DNA of 64,000 nt from JADJPO01 sp046330955 (GCA_046330955.1 JAXLRT010000005.1:163968-227967), one strand, 5' to 3'. Numbered from the stretch's first letter, positions 1 to 8,957 are shown. A program made the numbers and translations. The notes: generated by a model from the letters alone, not told the origin.

Positions 1-1
1 C

Positions 2-1510
2 AAGCAGAACGAGCCGTCGATCGCGGTGAACCCGGTCAACCCGGCCCTGCTGATCGCCGGCTCGAACGACGAGCAGGGTCAGCCGGCCTGCGGCCCGGGC
101 CCGGTGCGCGGAAACACGATCGCCTCCGACTGCTCGTTCTTCCCGGGGGTCGGCACCGATGGCATCTACACCTCCAGTGACGGCGGCGTCAGCTGGACCA
201 ACCGGGGCCTGATCGACAGCCAGGCCTCCTGGGCCGGCCGCGGCGTGATCTCGGACGGCGACCCGGTCATCACCTACGGCCCCAAGCCGGGTGCCGGCGG
301 CTTCAGCTACGCCAACGGCGTGCGCGCCTACTACTCGAGCCTGGCCAGCATCGCGGCGCAGAAGGGTCTCGAGTTCATCATCGTCAGCTACTCCGACGAC
401 AACGGTGCCACCTGGTCGGCGCCCGTGGTCGCCTCGACCAAGTCGAGTTCGGTCGACTTCAACGACAAGAACTGGATCGGCGTCGACACCTCGGCGTCCA
501 GCCCCTACTTCGGCCGGGTCTACGTGAGTTGGACCGAGTTCCGCTCCAACACCGGCACCGGCAACGGCAACGAGCCGGTGATGGTCGCCCGGTCGCTGGA
601 CGGCGGTGCCAGCTTCGGCGCCCCCAACCAGCTCTCGCCGGCCGGTAACAACGGCACCGGTAACGGGCGCCAGGGCTCCTCGATCACCACCGGCCCGGAC
701 GGCACGGCGTACGTCGCCTTCGAGCAGGGGCCGTCGCAGGTGGTCACGGTCTCGCGTGACGGCGGCTCCTCCTGGACCCGTCCGATCACCATCGGTGGCG
801 TGGTCGACATCCAGGACCCGATCCCGGGGGCCAACTTCCGTACCGCGAGCTTCCCGACGATCGCGGCCGACCCGCGGGCGGGCAGCACCACGGTGTACAC
901 CGCCTGGGCCACCCGCACCGCCGCCGGCGGTCGCATCGTGGTGGCCACGTCGACCGACCGTGGCGCCCACTGGAGCGCGCCGGTCACGGTCAGCGGAGCC
1001 CAGGGGTATGCGTTCTTCCAGGGTCTGGACGTCGCACCCAACGGGCGCGTCGACCTGGCCTGGCAGTCGCTGACCGCCGTGGACCCGACCACCTTCGGCA
1101 CGGGCAACGCGGCCATCGACACCTACGCGGCCACCAAGGTGGCCGGGGGTGCCTGGGCGGCGCCGGTCAAGCTGACCGCCGTCTCGTCCGACCCTGCGGT
1201 CAGCGCCCAGAACAACCTGCAGCGCCAGTTCTGGGGCGACTACAACACCGTGGTCTCCGGCCCGAACAACGCCTGGGTGATCTTCACCGACAGCCGGCGC
1301 GGGGCCGGCTGCCCGGACGTCGATGCCTACCAGAAGTACCTGGTGGCGAATGGATTGGTGATTCGCAGCGATGGTGCCGACCGGTTGAGCCAGCGCCAGA
1401 CCGGCGTCAACCCCGCGTTGTCCGACCCGTCGGTCAAGCCCGCCCCGCCCACGGCGTGCCCGGCACAGTTCGGCAACACCGATGTGGTGGTCGCACGGTT
1501 CACCCCGTGA
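2..1510 (+). CDS. Sialidase-like Asp-box (BNR) repeat protein, 5' truncated
   Basis: The frame is open to the left window edge, so the start and any signal peptide lie outside; 502 residues are visible. Five Asp-box signatures (S-x-D-x-G-x-x-W/F) are spaced through the protein: SSDGGVSW, SDDNGATW, SLDGGASF, SRDGGSSW and STDRGAHW. This spacing is typical of a six-bladed sialidase/exo-alpha-sialidase-like propeller. The composition (Gly, Ser, Thr, Asn, Asp) suits an exported protein. I cannot see a convincing arginine triad with tyrosine nucleophile, so sialidase activity is not established; many Asp-box proteins are non-enzymatic or act on other glycans. A very strong hairpin lies about 90 bases after the stop and probably ends transcription. 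Confidence 0.8.
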   Translation, partial: KQNEPSIAVNPVNPALLIAGSNDEQGQPACGPGPVRGNTIASDCSFFPGVGTDGIYTSSDGGVSWTNRGLIDSQASWAGRGVISDGDPVITYGPKPGAGGFSYANGVRAYYSSLASIAAQKGLEFIIVSYSDDNGATWSAPVVASTKSSSVDFNDKNWIGVDTSASSPYFGRVYVSWTEFRSNTGTGNGNEPVMVARSLDGGASFGAPNQLSPAGNNGTGNGRQGSSITTGPDGTAYVAFEQGPSQVVTVSRDGGSSWTRPITIGGVVDIQDPIPGANFRTASFPTIAADPRAGSTTVYTAWATRTAAGGRIVVATSTDRGAHWSAPVTVSGAQGYAFFQGLDVAPNGRVDLAWQSLTAVDPTTFGTGNAAIDTYAATKVAGGAWAAPVKLTAVSSDPAVSAQNNLQRQFWGDYNTVVSGPNNAWVIFTDSRRGAGCPDVDAYQKYLVANGLVIRSDGADRLSQRQTGVNPALSDPSVKPAPPTACPAQFGNTDVVVARFTP

Positions 1511-1599
1511 TCGGACGGCGCTGACGGGCGCTGACCAGCACTCACCGTCGCTCTCCTGACGGACCCGCTGGTCGGCCCCCACCCGGCAGCTCCTTACCC

Positions 1600-1630
1600 T
1601 CGGCCCGGCGACCTCAGGTCGCCGGGCCGA
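1600..1630. terminator. Perfect 15-bp inverted repeat, bidirectional terminator candidate
   Basis: Arms at 1600-1614 and 1616-1630 are exact reverse complements around a single C, so RNA from either strand can fold a 13-bp GC-rich stem with a 5-nt loop. It lies between the convergent ends of the sialidase-like gene (1510) and the SRPBCC gene (1649). There is no U tract, which is common for actinobacterial terminators. Confidence 0.7.
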
Positions 1631-1648
1631 GGCACGTGTCGGGCTCGA

Positions 1649-2457
1649 TCACCCGGCGGACGGCACCCCTCGGGCCGCCAACCAGGCTGCCCACGCCGGC
1701 TGGTCGCGCTCGGCGGCGGCGGCGCCGTCCGGGCCGTAGAGATAGCACCAGATCGACACCCCGCTGGTCTGGCCGTGCCCGCCCACCAGCAGGAACCCGG
1801 TGCCGGGCGCCGGCTGATCGAGCAGCAGCACCAGCTTGCCGGGCTCGCTGTCGAGCACGGTACCCGCCAGGGTGGGGGGCGCCGTCTCCTCGCGGTCGAG
1901 AGTCGTTGCCCGACAACGGGTTCGGCCGGGATCTGCAGATCGCTGACCAGCTGCTGCCACACCTCGGGTACATCACCCGGCCAGAGGGCCATCGGCAACG
2001 TGGCCGCCCGCTGCCCGGGGAAGTACTGCAGGTGCAGCTGCAGGTTGCGCAGGAACAGCCGCCAGTTGTCCTTCGGTCGTACATGTCGTCCCACGGCTGG
2101 CCGGTGCCGAAGCCGGGTTGATCAGCCGGACGACGCAGCTGCTGTCGCGAGCCTCGACCAGCCACTCGAAGGCCAGCCCGGGCACCCTCGCCCTTGTCGA
2201 ACATGAGCCGGTGCGGCGGTTCCCAGGGCCGCGACCCGGCCGGAGATCTGCATCTCGGGGCCGGGGCCGAAGGATGCCGTGGCGTTGCCGCCCTGGTGCT
2301 CTTTCGGACGACGTGCGGCACGTACCAGGAGCTGGATGCCCGGCCTGGTCGCGATGGCCTGCCACACCTGCTCGGGGGTGCCGACGACCTCGACCTCGGT
2401 GCTCGAAGGACCGCGTCGGGGAGGTCGACCTCGGGCTGCTCGCTCTTGCCTGCTCAT
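1649..2457 (-). pseudogene. SRPBCC (AHSA1-like) protein gene broken by several frameshifts
   Basis: The ATG at 2457 overlaps the TGA of the upstream ArsR gene (ATGA), so the two were translationally coupled. Family-like sequence is spread over all three minus frames: STEVEVVGTPEQVWQAI and GPGPEMQISGRVA, then WEPPHRLMFDKGEG, then PGLAFEWLVEARDSSCVVRL, then GFGTGQPWDDMYD, then NWRLFLRNLQLHLQYFPGQ, then TLAGTVLDSEPGKLVLLLDQ to a stop at 1649. At least six single-base shifts are needed. Joined, the product would be about 265 residues with an N-terminal SRPBCC (ligand-binding, activator-of-Hsp90-like) fold. ArsR-SRPBCC pairs are common in actinobacteria. Whether this is a true pseudogene or base-calling error cannot be decided from the sequence. 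Confidence 0.75.
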
Positions 2458-3080
2458 GGGTTCAGTCCTTCTCGGGATCGAGTTCGGGATCGGGGTCGGG
2501 GTGGAACTGCCGGTCGGGGATGGGCGGCGACGATCAGGCGATGCCAGCGCCCGCCGTCCGCGGTCTCGTCGTGGTAGTGCGCGACCAACGTGGTCACGGC
2601 GTGGGCCAGGTCTCGGGTGAACGCTGCCTGGTCGGACGGTGAGGCGAACCGAATCTCGGTGTCGATCGCCAACGTGGGCAACGTCTTTCGGGCCTGCTCG
2701 GCCCGCCGCGACAGGTCGGCCACCTCGCGCACCAGGCGTGCCGCCAACGCGATGAGGTAACGCGCCGACAACCGATCGAGGCGGTTCGGGTCCGTGGCCG
2801 TGCCACCGACCGCCGTCGGGGAGACGACATAGCCGGACGCCGAGGCCACCACGAGGCGCTCGGTCAACCCGCGGCGGGGCCGCTCCTCGACCAGGTGCAG
2901 CAGGCCATGGGCCTCCAGCTGGCGCAGGTGGTAGTTGACCCGCTGTCGCGGCAGGCCGAGTTCGCGCGCCACCGTCGTGGCCGAGCCGGGTTCGGCGAGC
3001 AGGGCCAGGATGCGCGCCCGCACCGGGTCGAGCACGGCGATCGCTGCCGCCGGCTCGTCGAGGACCTGGAGGTCGTGCAC
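2454..3080 (-). CDS. ArsR-family winged-helix transcriptional regulator
   Basis: 208 residues from a GTG. The N-terminal third is a winged helix: LDPVRARILALLAEPGSAT, then the recognition region VARELGLPRQRVNYHLRQLE and the wing GLLHLVEERPRRG. No CxC metal-sensing motif is visible, so it is probably not an arsenic or metal sensor. The long C-terminal part is typical of ArsR proteins paired with SRPBCC partners. It overlaps the SRPBCC gene by four bases. A well-formed promoter (TTGACA, 17 bp, CAGGCT) ends six bases before the GTG, so the mRNA is probably leaderless. The regulator likely controls its own operon. Confidence 0.88.
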   Translation of the reverse strand: MHDLQVLDEPAAAIAVLDPVRARILALLAEPGSATTVARELGLPRQRVNYHLRQLEAHGLLHLVEERPRRGLTERLVVASASGYVVSPTAVGGTATDPNRLDRLSARYLIALAARLVREVADLSRRAEQARKTLPTLAIDTEIRFASPSDQAAFTRDLAHAVTTLVAHYHDETADGGRWHRLIVAAHPRPAVPPRPRSRTRSREGLNP

Positions 3081-3086
3081 GGCAGG

Positions 3087-3115
3087 AGCCTGCTATTGAA
3101 AGCACCAGTTGTCAA
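3087..3115 (-). promoter_or_regulatory. Promoter of the ArsR gene, leaderless
   Basis: On the minus strand a consensus -35 TTGACA (3115-3110) is separated by exactly 17 bp from CAGGCT (3092-3087), followed by six bases and the GTG start at 3080. Transcription would begin at or next to the start codon. Confidence 0.65.
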
Positions 3116-3152
3116 ATGGGCGAGACGTGGGGGACGGCGTCAGAATGGCCGC

Positions 3153-3857
3153 ATGTACGTCGCCGACCACTTCGCGCTGCCCGCCGACCAGGTGCACGAC
3201 CTGCTCACGAACCTGGGGGCGGCCGACCTGGTCACCGCTCACGACCACGGGGTGGTCGCCACCCTGCTGCCGTTCGTCTTCGACCCGGACGCCGGCGAGC
3301 ACGGCGCGCTGCTGACCCATGTCGCCCGCAACAACCGCCAGTGCAGCGACCCGGTGATCGGCGAGGCGATGGTCATCGTGCGCGGTGGCGACCACTACGT
3401 CTCGCCGCGCTGGATGCCGTCCTTCGCCGAGACCCGGCAGGTGGTGCCGACCTGGAACTACCTGACGGCACACGTGTACGGCGAACTGGTCGCCCACGAC
3501 GAGCCCGGCTGGACCGAGGACGTCGTCCGCCGCCTGACCGCCGTCCACGAGGCGCCGGGAGCAGCCGGTGGGGTGGGCGGGTACCGGGTGGACGACGTCC
3601 CGGCTGAGCACCTGGCGCGGCAGTTGCGCGCCATCGTCGGCCTCGAACTGCGCATCACCCGGATCGAGGCCAAGGCCAAGATGAGCCAGAACAAGTCGCC
3701 GGTGGACGTCGCCGGGATCGTGTCCGGGCTGCGCGCCGAGGGTGGCGGAGCCTTCGCCGAGCAGACCGCGGCGTGGATGGACGAGTACTCGACGGCGGCG
3801 GCTCGGCGGCGCGCCGAGTTGCTGGCCGAGGTCGCCCGGCGGCGCGGGCACGGCTGA
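3153..3857 (+). CDS. FMN-binding negative transcriptional regulator-like protein (PaiB family)
   Basis: 234 residues starting at ATG 3153 with MYVADHFALP, the usual opening of PaiB proteins. Family motifs include LLTHVARNN, the region with SPRWMPSF, and TWNYLTAHVYG, which correspond to the flavin-binding split-barrel core. The C-terminal ITRIEAKAKMSQNKS matches the conserved basic segment of the family (IxxIxxKxKLSQN). In Bacillus, PaiB is linked to sporulation and protease control; here the biochemical role is unknown, and FMN binding is inferred from the family. It is divergent from the ArsR gene with only 72 bp between them. CAGAAT at 3141-3146 ends six bases before the start, so it may also be leaderless. 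Confidence 0.85.
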   Translation: MYVADHFALPADQVHDLLTNLGAADLVTAHDHGVVATLLPFVFDPDAGEHGALLTHVARNNRQCSDPVIGEAMVIVRGGDHYVSPRWMPSFAETRQVVPTWNYLTAHVYGELVAHDEPGWTEDVVRRLTAVHEAPGAAGGVGGYRVDDVPAEHLARQLRAIVGLELRITRIEAKAKMSQNKSPVDVAGIVSGLRAEGGGAFAEQTAAWMDEYSTAAARRRAELLAEVARRRGHG

Positions 3858-4413
3858 GGCAGGTTTCCGCCGCGCTGGTGACAAGCCTCGGGCATCGGTG
3901 AAGACTCAACTACATGCCACGCATGAATGAGCTGACAGTAATCGCAAGTTGACTTAGAGTCAGATCAATGGACTGAAGCCCAGGCCATCGCTGCCATGAA
4001 GCTGTGCAAAAGACGCAAACAGACCGACCACCTCATAGCGGGGCGATCAGGGTCGGGGCCACTGGACAAGGAGACCTAAGTCCCGTCCGAAACTTCTCGG
4101 ACCCGGGAGGGCGGTGAACTGAACACCGCCAGTTGGCGCCATGCGCCGTCGTGGGCTGCACCGCGCGCTGCCACGTTGATTGACTCTGCGGCAGGAGGTC
4201 CGAGGCAGTACCGCGTGGTGTCGACGAGCTCCGAGCAAGCGCGGTGGTCCGATCCCTGGAGGGAGGGTGACGATCACCGTCGGGGCTGCCCGCGTCGGTG
4301 CCCGGCCCACGCAATCCGACGCAGGCAGTTCCCCCGATGGGGGGCTGTGCCGGTCACAGGGGACTGGGGGAGAGGCGTTCCGGAGCGATCCGGACGCCAT
4401 TGCCGGCACAGCT

Positions 4414-4456
4414 GCGGGGCACGGTCCGGATGACGTGCCCCGCACCCCTTCGGGGT
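4414..4456 (+). promoter_or_regulatory. Two adjacent hairpins upstream of the protease gene
   Basis: A perfect 10-bp inverted repeat (GCGGGGCACG at 4414-4423, complement at 4434-4443) is followed directly by ACCCC-ttc-GGGGT (4444-4456). They end about 50 bases before the start codon and 39 bases before TAGAGT. They could terminate upstream transcripts or form part of a protein-binding control region. Confidence 0.45.
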
Positions 4457-4494
4457 TCGTCGCGGCGTGTGCGGGGAGTGGCCCCTGGTGGCTC

Positions 4495-4500
4495 TAGAGT
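4495..4500 (+). promoter_or_regulatory. -10 element of a leaderless promoter (metzincin gene)
   Basis: TAGAGT ends six bases before the GTG at 4507. No clear -35 is visible. Confidence 0.45.
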
Positions 4501-4506
4501 GAGCGG

Positions 4507-5295
4507 GTGACGTTCCTGCGGCGTTGGCCACCGTTGACGCGCAGCCGCCGTGGCCGGCGCGTCCAGGCGGCTCTGGCGACCGTGGCGGTGAGCGTGACCT
4601 CGGGGCTGCTGGCCCCGGCGGCGGCCGCGGTCACGCATCCCGGCTATGCCACCTCGACGGTGCGGCTGTCCGACGGCCGGCGTGTGGTGTTGCGCTGGAA
4701 CCCCTGCCAGGTGATCACCTATCGCATCAACGTGTCCGCCGTGCCCAGCCGGCAACGCGCAGCCATGATCACGCAGATCCGAGCCGCGGTGACCCGGCTC
4801 AGTGCCGCCAGCGGATTGACGTACTCCTACGAGGGCACCACCACCGCGGTGCCGCGAAAGTCGTCGATCGCCGGACAGTCCGCCGAACTCATCATCGCGG
4901 TGACCACCCGCAGCGCCACCGACTTCGCCATCGGCAACGGCGTCCTGGGCTACGGCGGCTACCGCTACTGGCAATGGACGACGACCACGTCCACCGGGCG
5001 CAAGATCGGCGGCGCCGCCATCGCCCGGGCCTGGGTGGTCCTGGATGCCCCCGGGCTGCTCGCGACCCGGGCCGGCTTCGGCAAGGGCGCCACCCAGGGC
5101 AACGTGATCCTGCACGAGCTGGCCCACACCGTCGGCCTCGATCACGTGAAGGACCGCCGGCAGCTGCTCTACCCCACCCTCACCAGCTCGGCGCCGAACG
5201 GGTACGCCGACGGCGACAAGGCCGGCCTGAAGGTCGTCGGACGCAGGGCCGGCTGCCAAGCGGTGCCGTCCTCGGTGATTCGGGACCTGCGATGA
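4507..5295 (+). CDS. Secreted metzincin-like (matrixin-type) zinc protease
   Basis: 262 residues from a GTG. Residues 1-41 form a signal peptide: arginine-rich start, hydrophobic AALATVAVSVTSGLLAPA, and an AAA-type cleavage site. The mature part contains HELAHTVGLDH at residues 203-213, matching the metzincin zinc signature HExxHxxGxxH with three His ligands and the catalytic Glu. The region before it resembles matrixin-fold domains. One oddity is that the following Met-turn reads RQLLYPTL, so the usual methionine (normally LMYP-like) is Leu. It is preceded by hairpins and a TAGAGT -10 that imply a leaderless transcript. The substrate is unknown; extracellular protein degradation or cell-wall protein processing is plausible. 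Confidence 0.82.
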   Translation: MTFLRRWPPLTRSRRGRRVQAALATVAVSVTSGLLAPAAAAVTHPGYATSTVRLSDGRRVVLRWNPCQVITYRINVSAVPSRQRAAMITQIRAAVTRLSAASGLTYSYEGTTTAVPRKSSIAGQSAELIIAVTTRSATDFAIGNGVLGYGGYRYWQWTTTTSTGRKIGGAAIARAWVVLDAPGLLATRAGFGKGATQGNVILHELAHTVGLDHVKDRRQLLYPTLTSSAPNGYADGDKAGLKVVGRRAGCQAVPSSVIRDLR

Positions 5296-5352
5296 CCCGG
5301 ACTCGGGCGGCTCGCTGAGCTGCGGCCGTGCTTCGTCATGCTTTCGATAAAT

Positions 5353-5423
5353 GTCCGTACGGACCGTAAGGCGGCACACCTCTCCAGCTGCGCACATGAC
5401 GCAGAGTGACCCAATGTGTGCCG
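5353..5423. promoter_or_regulatory. Palindromes upstream of the Pro/Thr/Ser-rich protein
   Basis: GTCCGTACGGAC (5353-5364) is a perfect 12-bp palindrome. CGGCACAC (5372-5379) is repeated in inverse as GTGTGCCG (5416-5423). They lie in the 195-bp gap between the protease gene and the next start and may bind a regulator. Confidence 0.35.
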
Positions 5424-5490
5424 TGTCGCGTTGAATCGTGCAGAAGGGGTGGCGTAGCGTCCACGACGGGATCAACGCGGAGGGGGCGAC

Positions 5491-6237
5491 ATGGGCCTGA
5501 ACGTGGGAGCCGGAGCGCGGACGACCGTGCGCATGCGCCAACGTCAGGAGACACGGATCCGCCGCACCATGATCGGTGCCGCCGCGGCAGTGGTCACCCC
5601 GGCTGTGCTGATCGGCGGCTGGCAACTCGCGGTGAACCTCTGGCTGGACGGCACCCCTCGCCCCGCACAGACCCTGCAGCTGGGTGCTGCCGCCGTGGCT
5701 CCCGACACGATGCCCGAGGATGAGGGCGCCCCCGCCGCCGCGGCCACACCCTCGGTGGCGACCTCGGTCGGCGCCGCCACCACCCAGGCGCCGCGGTCGG
5801 TGTCGACCAGCCCGTCGTTGAGCGAGAACGGCGGCCCCGGTACCGCCCGGCCGTCGTCCGTGGCCACCAGCCCTGCGCCCGGCACCTCGGCCCCGGGCAC
5901 CGTCACCGGCCAGGGCACCCCGCAGGGCACCGGCCCGGGCAACACCTCTCAGCCCACCCAGACCTCGCAGCCGACCCAAACCTCGCAGCCCACCGAGAGC
6001 TCGCCGCCGGCCCAGACCTCGCAGCCCACCCCGACGCAGACCTCGTCCACCCAGACCAGCCAGCCGGGGCACACTCACCCCACGCGGTCGCCGTCCCCGA
6101 CCGCGACGACGACCAGTCCGGTGCCCAGCACGACCAGCCCGGCGCCGAGTTCACCGCCGCCGACCACCCCCAGCCCGTCCAGCGAGCCGGCCGCTGCCAG
6201 TCCCGCGGCAGCGGACCCCACGCCGGCGGCGTCCTGA
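5491..6237 (+). CDS. Membrane-anchored Pro/Thr/Ser-rich low-complexity protein
   Basis: 248 residues. The first 25 are basic (RMRQRQETRIRR), followed by one hydrophobic segment at about residues 27-50 (IGAAAAVVTPAVLIGGWQLA), giving a single signal-anchor with the rest outside. From residue 60 on the chain is almost entirely Ala, Pro, Thr, Ser and Gly, with short repeats of the type TSQPTQ/TSQPTE between about residues 150 and 185. There is no sortase motif and no catalytic domain. Such segments act as cell-wall-spanning stalks and are often O-mannosylated in actinobacteria; that is an inference. No family can be named. GGAGGGGGCGAC immediately upstream of the ATG supplies a ribosome binding site. 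Confidence 0.7.
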   Translation: MGLNVGAGARTTVRMRQRQETRIRRTMIGAAAAVVTPAVLIGGWQLAVNLWLDGTPRPAQTLQLGAAAVAPDTMPEDEGAPAAAATPSVATSVGAATTQAPRSVSTSPSLSENGGPGTARPSSVATSPAPGTSAPGTVTGQGTPQGTGPGNTSQPTQTSQPTQTSQPTESSPPAQTSQPTPTQTSSTQTSQPGHTHPTRSPSPTATTTSPVPSTTSPAPSSPPPTTPSPSSEPAAASPAAADPTPAAS

Positions 6238-6272
6238 CGATCGGCGGTTCCGCGGGGTGACCCGCGCAGCGG

Positions 6273-8747
6273 TCAGGACGGCGGTCGCGCGCCCGCACGG
6301 GCGAGCCGAGGCGCCTCGGGCACGGTGAGCAGGACCGGCGCGCTGGGCCGCCGATCACCGTGCACCAGGTTCCAGCGATCCCGGCTGGCCATCATCGCCC
6401 GGGCCAGGGCGGTCGGCTCGGGGTCGGCCACGAACACCCCCGCCCGCTCGGTCACCGAGGCAGCCAGGGCGCAGGCCGTGCTCACCACCAGGTGACGGTC
6501 GCGCTCGAGGACCTCCTCGATCATCGGTGTCCAGATCTCGTCGCTGCTGGGCACCACCACCGTGTGGGCATCGGCCAGCACGTGGTCGCGCAGCCGGGCG
6601 TCCTCGCCCGGCACGAAGACCACGCTGTCGCCCAGCCCGAGGTCGTCGCACAGCACCACCAGGGACTGCCACATCGGGCCGTCACCGGCGATCGTCAGCA
6701 CGTCGTCGAACCGTCGCGCCAGATGGAAGGCGCGGACCAGGCCGGCCACGTTGGTGCGCGAGATCAACGGACCCACGACCGCGAACCGATGCCCCTCGCG
6801 GATGTCGACCATCCCGGGGCTCGGGTCGGCGGCCGGGTGCGATGGCGTGCCCGACGGGATGCTGTGGGCAAACGGATCGGGTGCCAGCGCGATCCGTTCG
6901 CGAGGCACCCCCAACTCGATCGCGGCCTCGAGCGAGCCGGTACCCGCGGCCAGCACGGCGTCGGCCCGCCGCAGCAACCGGCGCTGGGCAGTGCCGGTCG
7001 CACCGCTGACCCGGTACGAGGCGACCACCGGGATCTCCTCCTTGCGTGCCCACCGGGCTGCGGCGTGGAACGCCGGTGATTCCCAGCCGTCCAGCACCAC
7101 CGCATCCGGACGTCGCCGGATCAGCGTGCGCAGCGTCCGGGTCGGCTCGTAGACGCGCACCCCGTGGCTGGTCAGGCTGGCCCGCGAGCGCAGGTGCACG
7201 ACGTGGAACGGCTCGCCGGCGCCGTCCAGCACCAGCCGCCGGTTGGCCTGATTGCCGGCCAGCACGGCCACGGTCAGGTCGCTGGTGGTGGCCATCTCGC
7301 GCCACAGGGCCAGGCGGTGCGGGGTGGCGGTCGTGGTGATCCACAGCATCCGGTCGGCGAGTGGGGTGGCCGCCGTGGGCTCGCCGCGATGCGCCGGACG
7401 ACGCTGCGCGGCCAGGTCGATCACCTCGCCCGGCGCCGACTCATCGAACACGTCGGGGGCATCGGTCACGTCGGTTACCGCGGCGGCATCGGTCGTGCCG
7501 GCCACTCGGCCGGTGCCGAGGTCCCACGGGAGCGGCGCGCCGTCCTCGATCGGCAGGTGGCCGCGGAGCACCTCGCGGTAGCACTCCTCGAGATCGTCCA
7601 CCACATCGGCGATGTCGAACAGGTCGCTCACGGTGGCCCGGCCGCGGCGGCCCAGGTCGGCGCGCAACGCGGCATCGTCGGCGAGGCGCACGATGGCCTG
7701 GGCCAGGGCGAACTCACCGGACCGGGTGACCAGCGCGGCCTGGTGGGCCCGCAGCGTCAGGGCGTGGCGGGTCTCGTCGGTGCAGATGCAGGCCAGCCCG
7801 GCGCTGAGCGCCTCGAGCAGCGCGAGTGAGCGCGTGCCGTCGGTGGCCGGCAGGACGAACACGTCGGCTCGGGCCAGCCGCTCGAGCAGGTCGGGGTGGG
7901 TGAGCGTGCCCTCGTAGCGCAGCCGGCCGTCGAGGTGGTCCTCGGTGGCGATGAGCTGCTGCAGCGCGGGCAACTCGCCGTCGTCCGGCCCGATCAGGCT
8001 GACGGTGGCGTCGATGCCCAGCTCCAGGGCGCCGACGGCGGCCCGGGCGACGTCGAGCATCTTCTTGCCCGGGGCCAGCCGGCCGACGGCGACCACGTCG
8101 AGCGGGCGGTGGCCGCCCGGATCGGACAGCTCGGTGGGCGCGGTCGGCGCGCTCGCCGCGGTGAGGTCGATCGAGGTCGCGGGCTCGGGGCGCCGTGGGG
8201 CGTGCAGCCAGACCCCGTCCCCGATGAGGGCGATGTCGAGGTCGCTGCCGACCACCTGAGCCACCGACGCGCGTTCGGCGGGGTCGACCGCCAGCCGGTA
8301 GGCGGCGCCGCGCAGCGCGGGCACCAGCAGGGCGTGGTCGGTGAAGCGCTGCCACCCGCTCTCGGCAGGGCTGAACCGGCCGTGGGTCTGGATCACGTAG
8401 GGCACCCCGGCGCGCTCGATCTGCGAGGCGGTCAGCATCGGCACGGCGTCCCGGGTGAGGTGCAGGTGCACCAGATCGGTGGTGGGCAGGGCGCGTCGCA
8501 GCCAGGTGGTCAGGCGAGCGGACAGCCGCGGCCCCAGCGCGGTCCCGGGCCGGCCGCCGACCCGGAACAGGTGCGCGGGAACGCCGTCGAGCGCCTGGGG
8601 TGGCTCGCCACGGCCCCGCCAGCCGGCCACCAGGCGGGCGTCGTGGCCCCGGCGGCGCAACTCGGCGCACTGGTTCAGAGCGATCGTGAGCGGACCGCCG
8701 CTACCCATCTGGTCATCGACGAGCGAGACCACGTGGAGTATGCGCAC
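6273..8747 (-). CDS. Double-domain GT4-type glycosyltransferase
   Basis: The open frame extends further upstream, but GTG 8747 (VRILHVVSLVDDQMGSGGP) is the likely start: it opens with the first GT-B beta strand and has AGGAG seven bases before it. The 824-residue product has two GT-B glycosyltransferase units. Unit one (about 1-420) shows RLAPGKKMLDVARA and EALSAGLACICTDETR, typical of GT4 donor-binding halves. Unit two (about 470-815) starts with RMLWITTTATPHRLALWRE and has GDGPMWQSLVVLCDDLGL and PSSDEIWTPMIEEVLE. No transmembrane segment is seen. It probably adds two sugars to an extracellular polysaccharide or glycolipid precursor; the substrates are unknown. A second glycosyltransferase gene lies directly upstream. 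Confidence 0.8.
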   Translation of the reverse strand: MRILHVVSLVDDQMGSGGPLTIALNQCAELRRRGHDARLVAGWRGRGEPPQALDGVPAHLFRVGGRPGTALGPRLSARLTTWLRRALPTTDLVHLHLTRDAVPMLTASQIERAGVPYVIQTHGRFSPAESGWQRFTDHALLVPALRGAAYRLAVDPAERASVAQVVGSDLDIALIGDGVWLHAPRRPEPATSIDLTAASAPTAPTELSDPGGHRPLDVVAVGRLAPGKKMLDVARAAVGALELGIDATVSLIGPDDGELPALQQLIATEDHLDGRLRYEGTLTHPDLLERLARADVFVLPATDGTRSLALLEALSAGLACICTDETRHALTLRAHQAALVTRSGEFALAQAIVRLADDAALRADLGRRGRATVSDLFDIADVVDDLEECYREVLRGHLPIEDGAPLPWDLGTGRVAGTTDAAAVTDVTDAPDVFDESAPGEVIDLAAQRRPAHRGEPTAATPLADRMLWITTTATPHRLALWREMATTSDLTVAVLAGNQANRRLVLDGAGEPFHVVHLRSRASLTSHGVRVYEPTRTLRTLIRRRPDAVVLDGWESPAFHAAARWARKEEIPVVASYRVSGATGTAQRRLLRRADAVLAAGTGSLEAAIELGVPRERIALAPDPFAHSIPSGTPSHPAADPSPGMVDIREGHRFAVVGPLISRTNVAGLVRAFHLARRFDDVLTIAGDGPMWQSLVVLCDDLGLGDSVVFVPGEDARLRDHVLADAHTVVVPSSDEIWTPMIEEVLERDRHLVVSTACALAASVTERAGVFVADPEPTALARAMMASRDRWNLVHGDRRPSAPVLLTVPEAPRLARAGARPPS

Positions 8748-8957
8748 CCGACATCTCCTGCTGCCCGGGAACACTCCACCGCAGCGGCGGTGGGGAGCGT
8801 CTGCCACGACGGCCGTGCCGGCCAGACCCCCCACCGCCACCCGACCGTCCGGCCAGACGGTAGCGGAGCGTTCATCGAATAAAAGCAATGCGTGACACTT
8901 TGGAACGCTGGTGACCCTACTGACGATCACGCTACGAATCAATACGAACGCGGAAAG

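Larger units (their letters stand above)
3858..4506. other. 649-bp gap without a convincing gene
   Basis: Short open frames here lack family motifs and overlap each other on both strands. The first 150 bases (about 3890-4030) are less GC-rich than the surroundings. The last 120 bases carry two strong hairpins and a -10-like TAGAGT just before the protease gene. I looked for tRNA cloverleaf features and known riboswitch cores and saw none I could support. Confidence 0.5.

Noticed and set aside
3858..4506. Possible riboswitch (c-di-AMP type) before a secreted protease
   Set aside because: The hairpins are strong, but I cannot align the conserved core of any known riboswitch class, and TAGAGT next to the GTG argues for a leaderless mRNA.
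4354..6078. 574-codon minus-strand open frame
   Set aside because: It is a high-GC shadow of the protease and Pro/Thr/Ser-rich genes; the translation is Gly/Arg/Ala-rich without family motifs.
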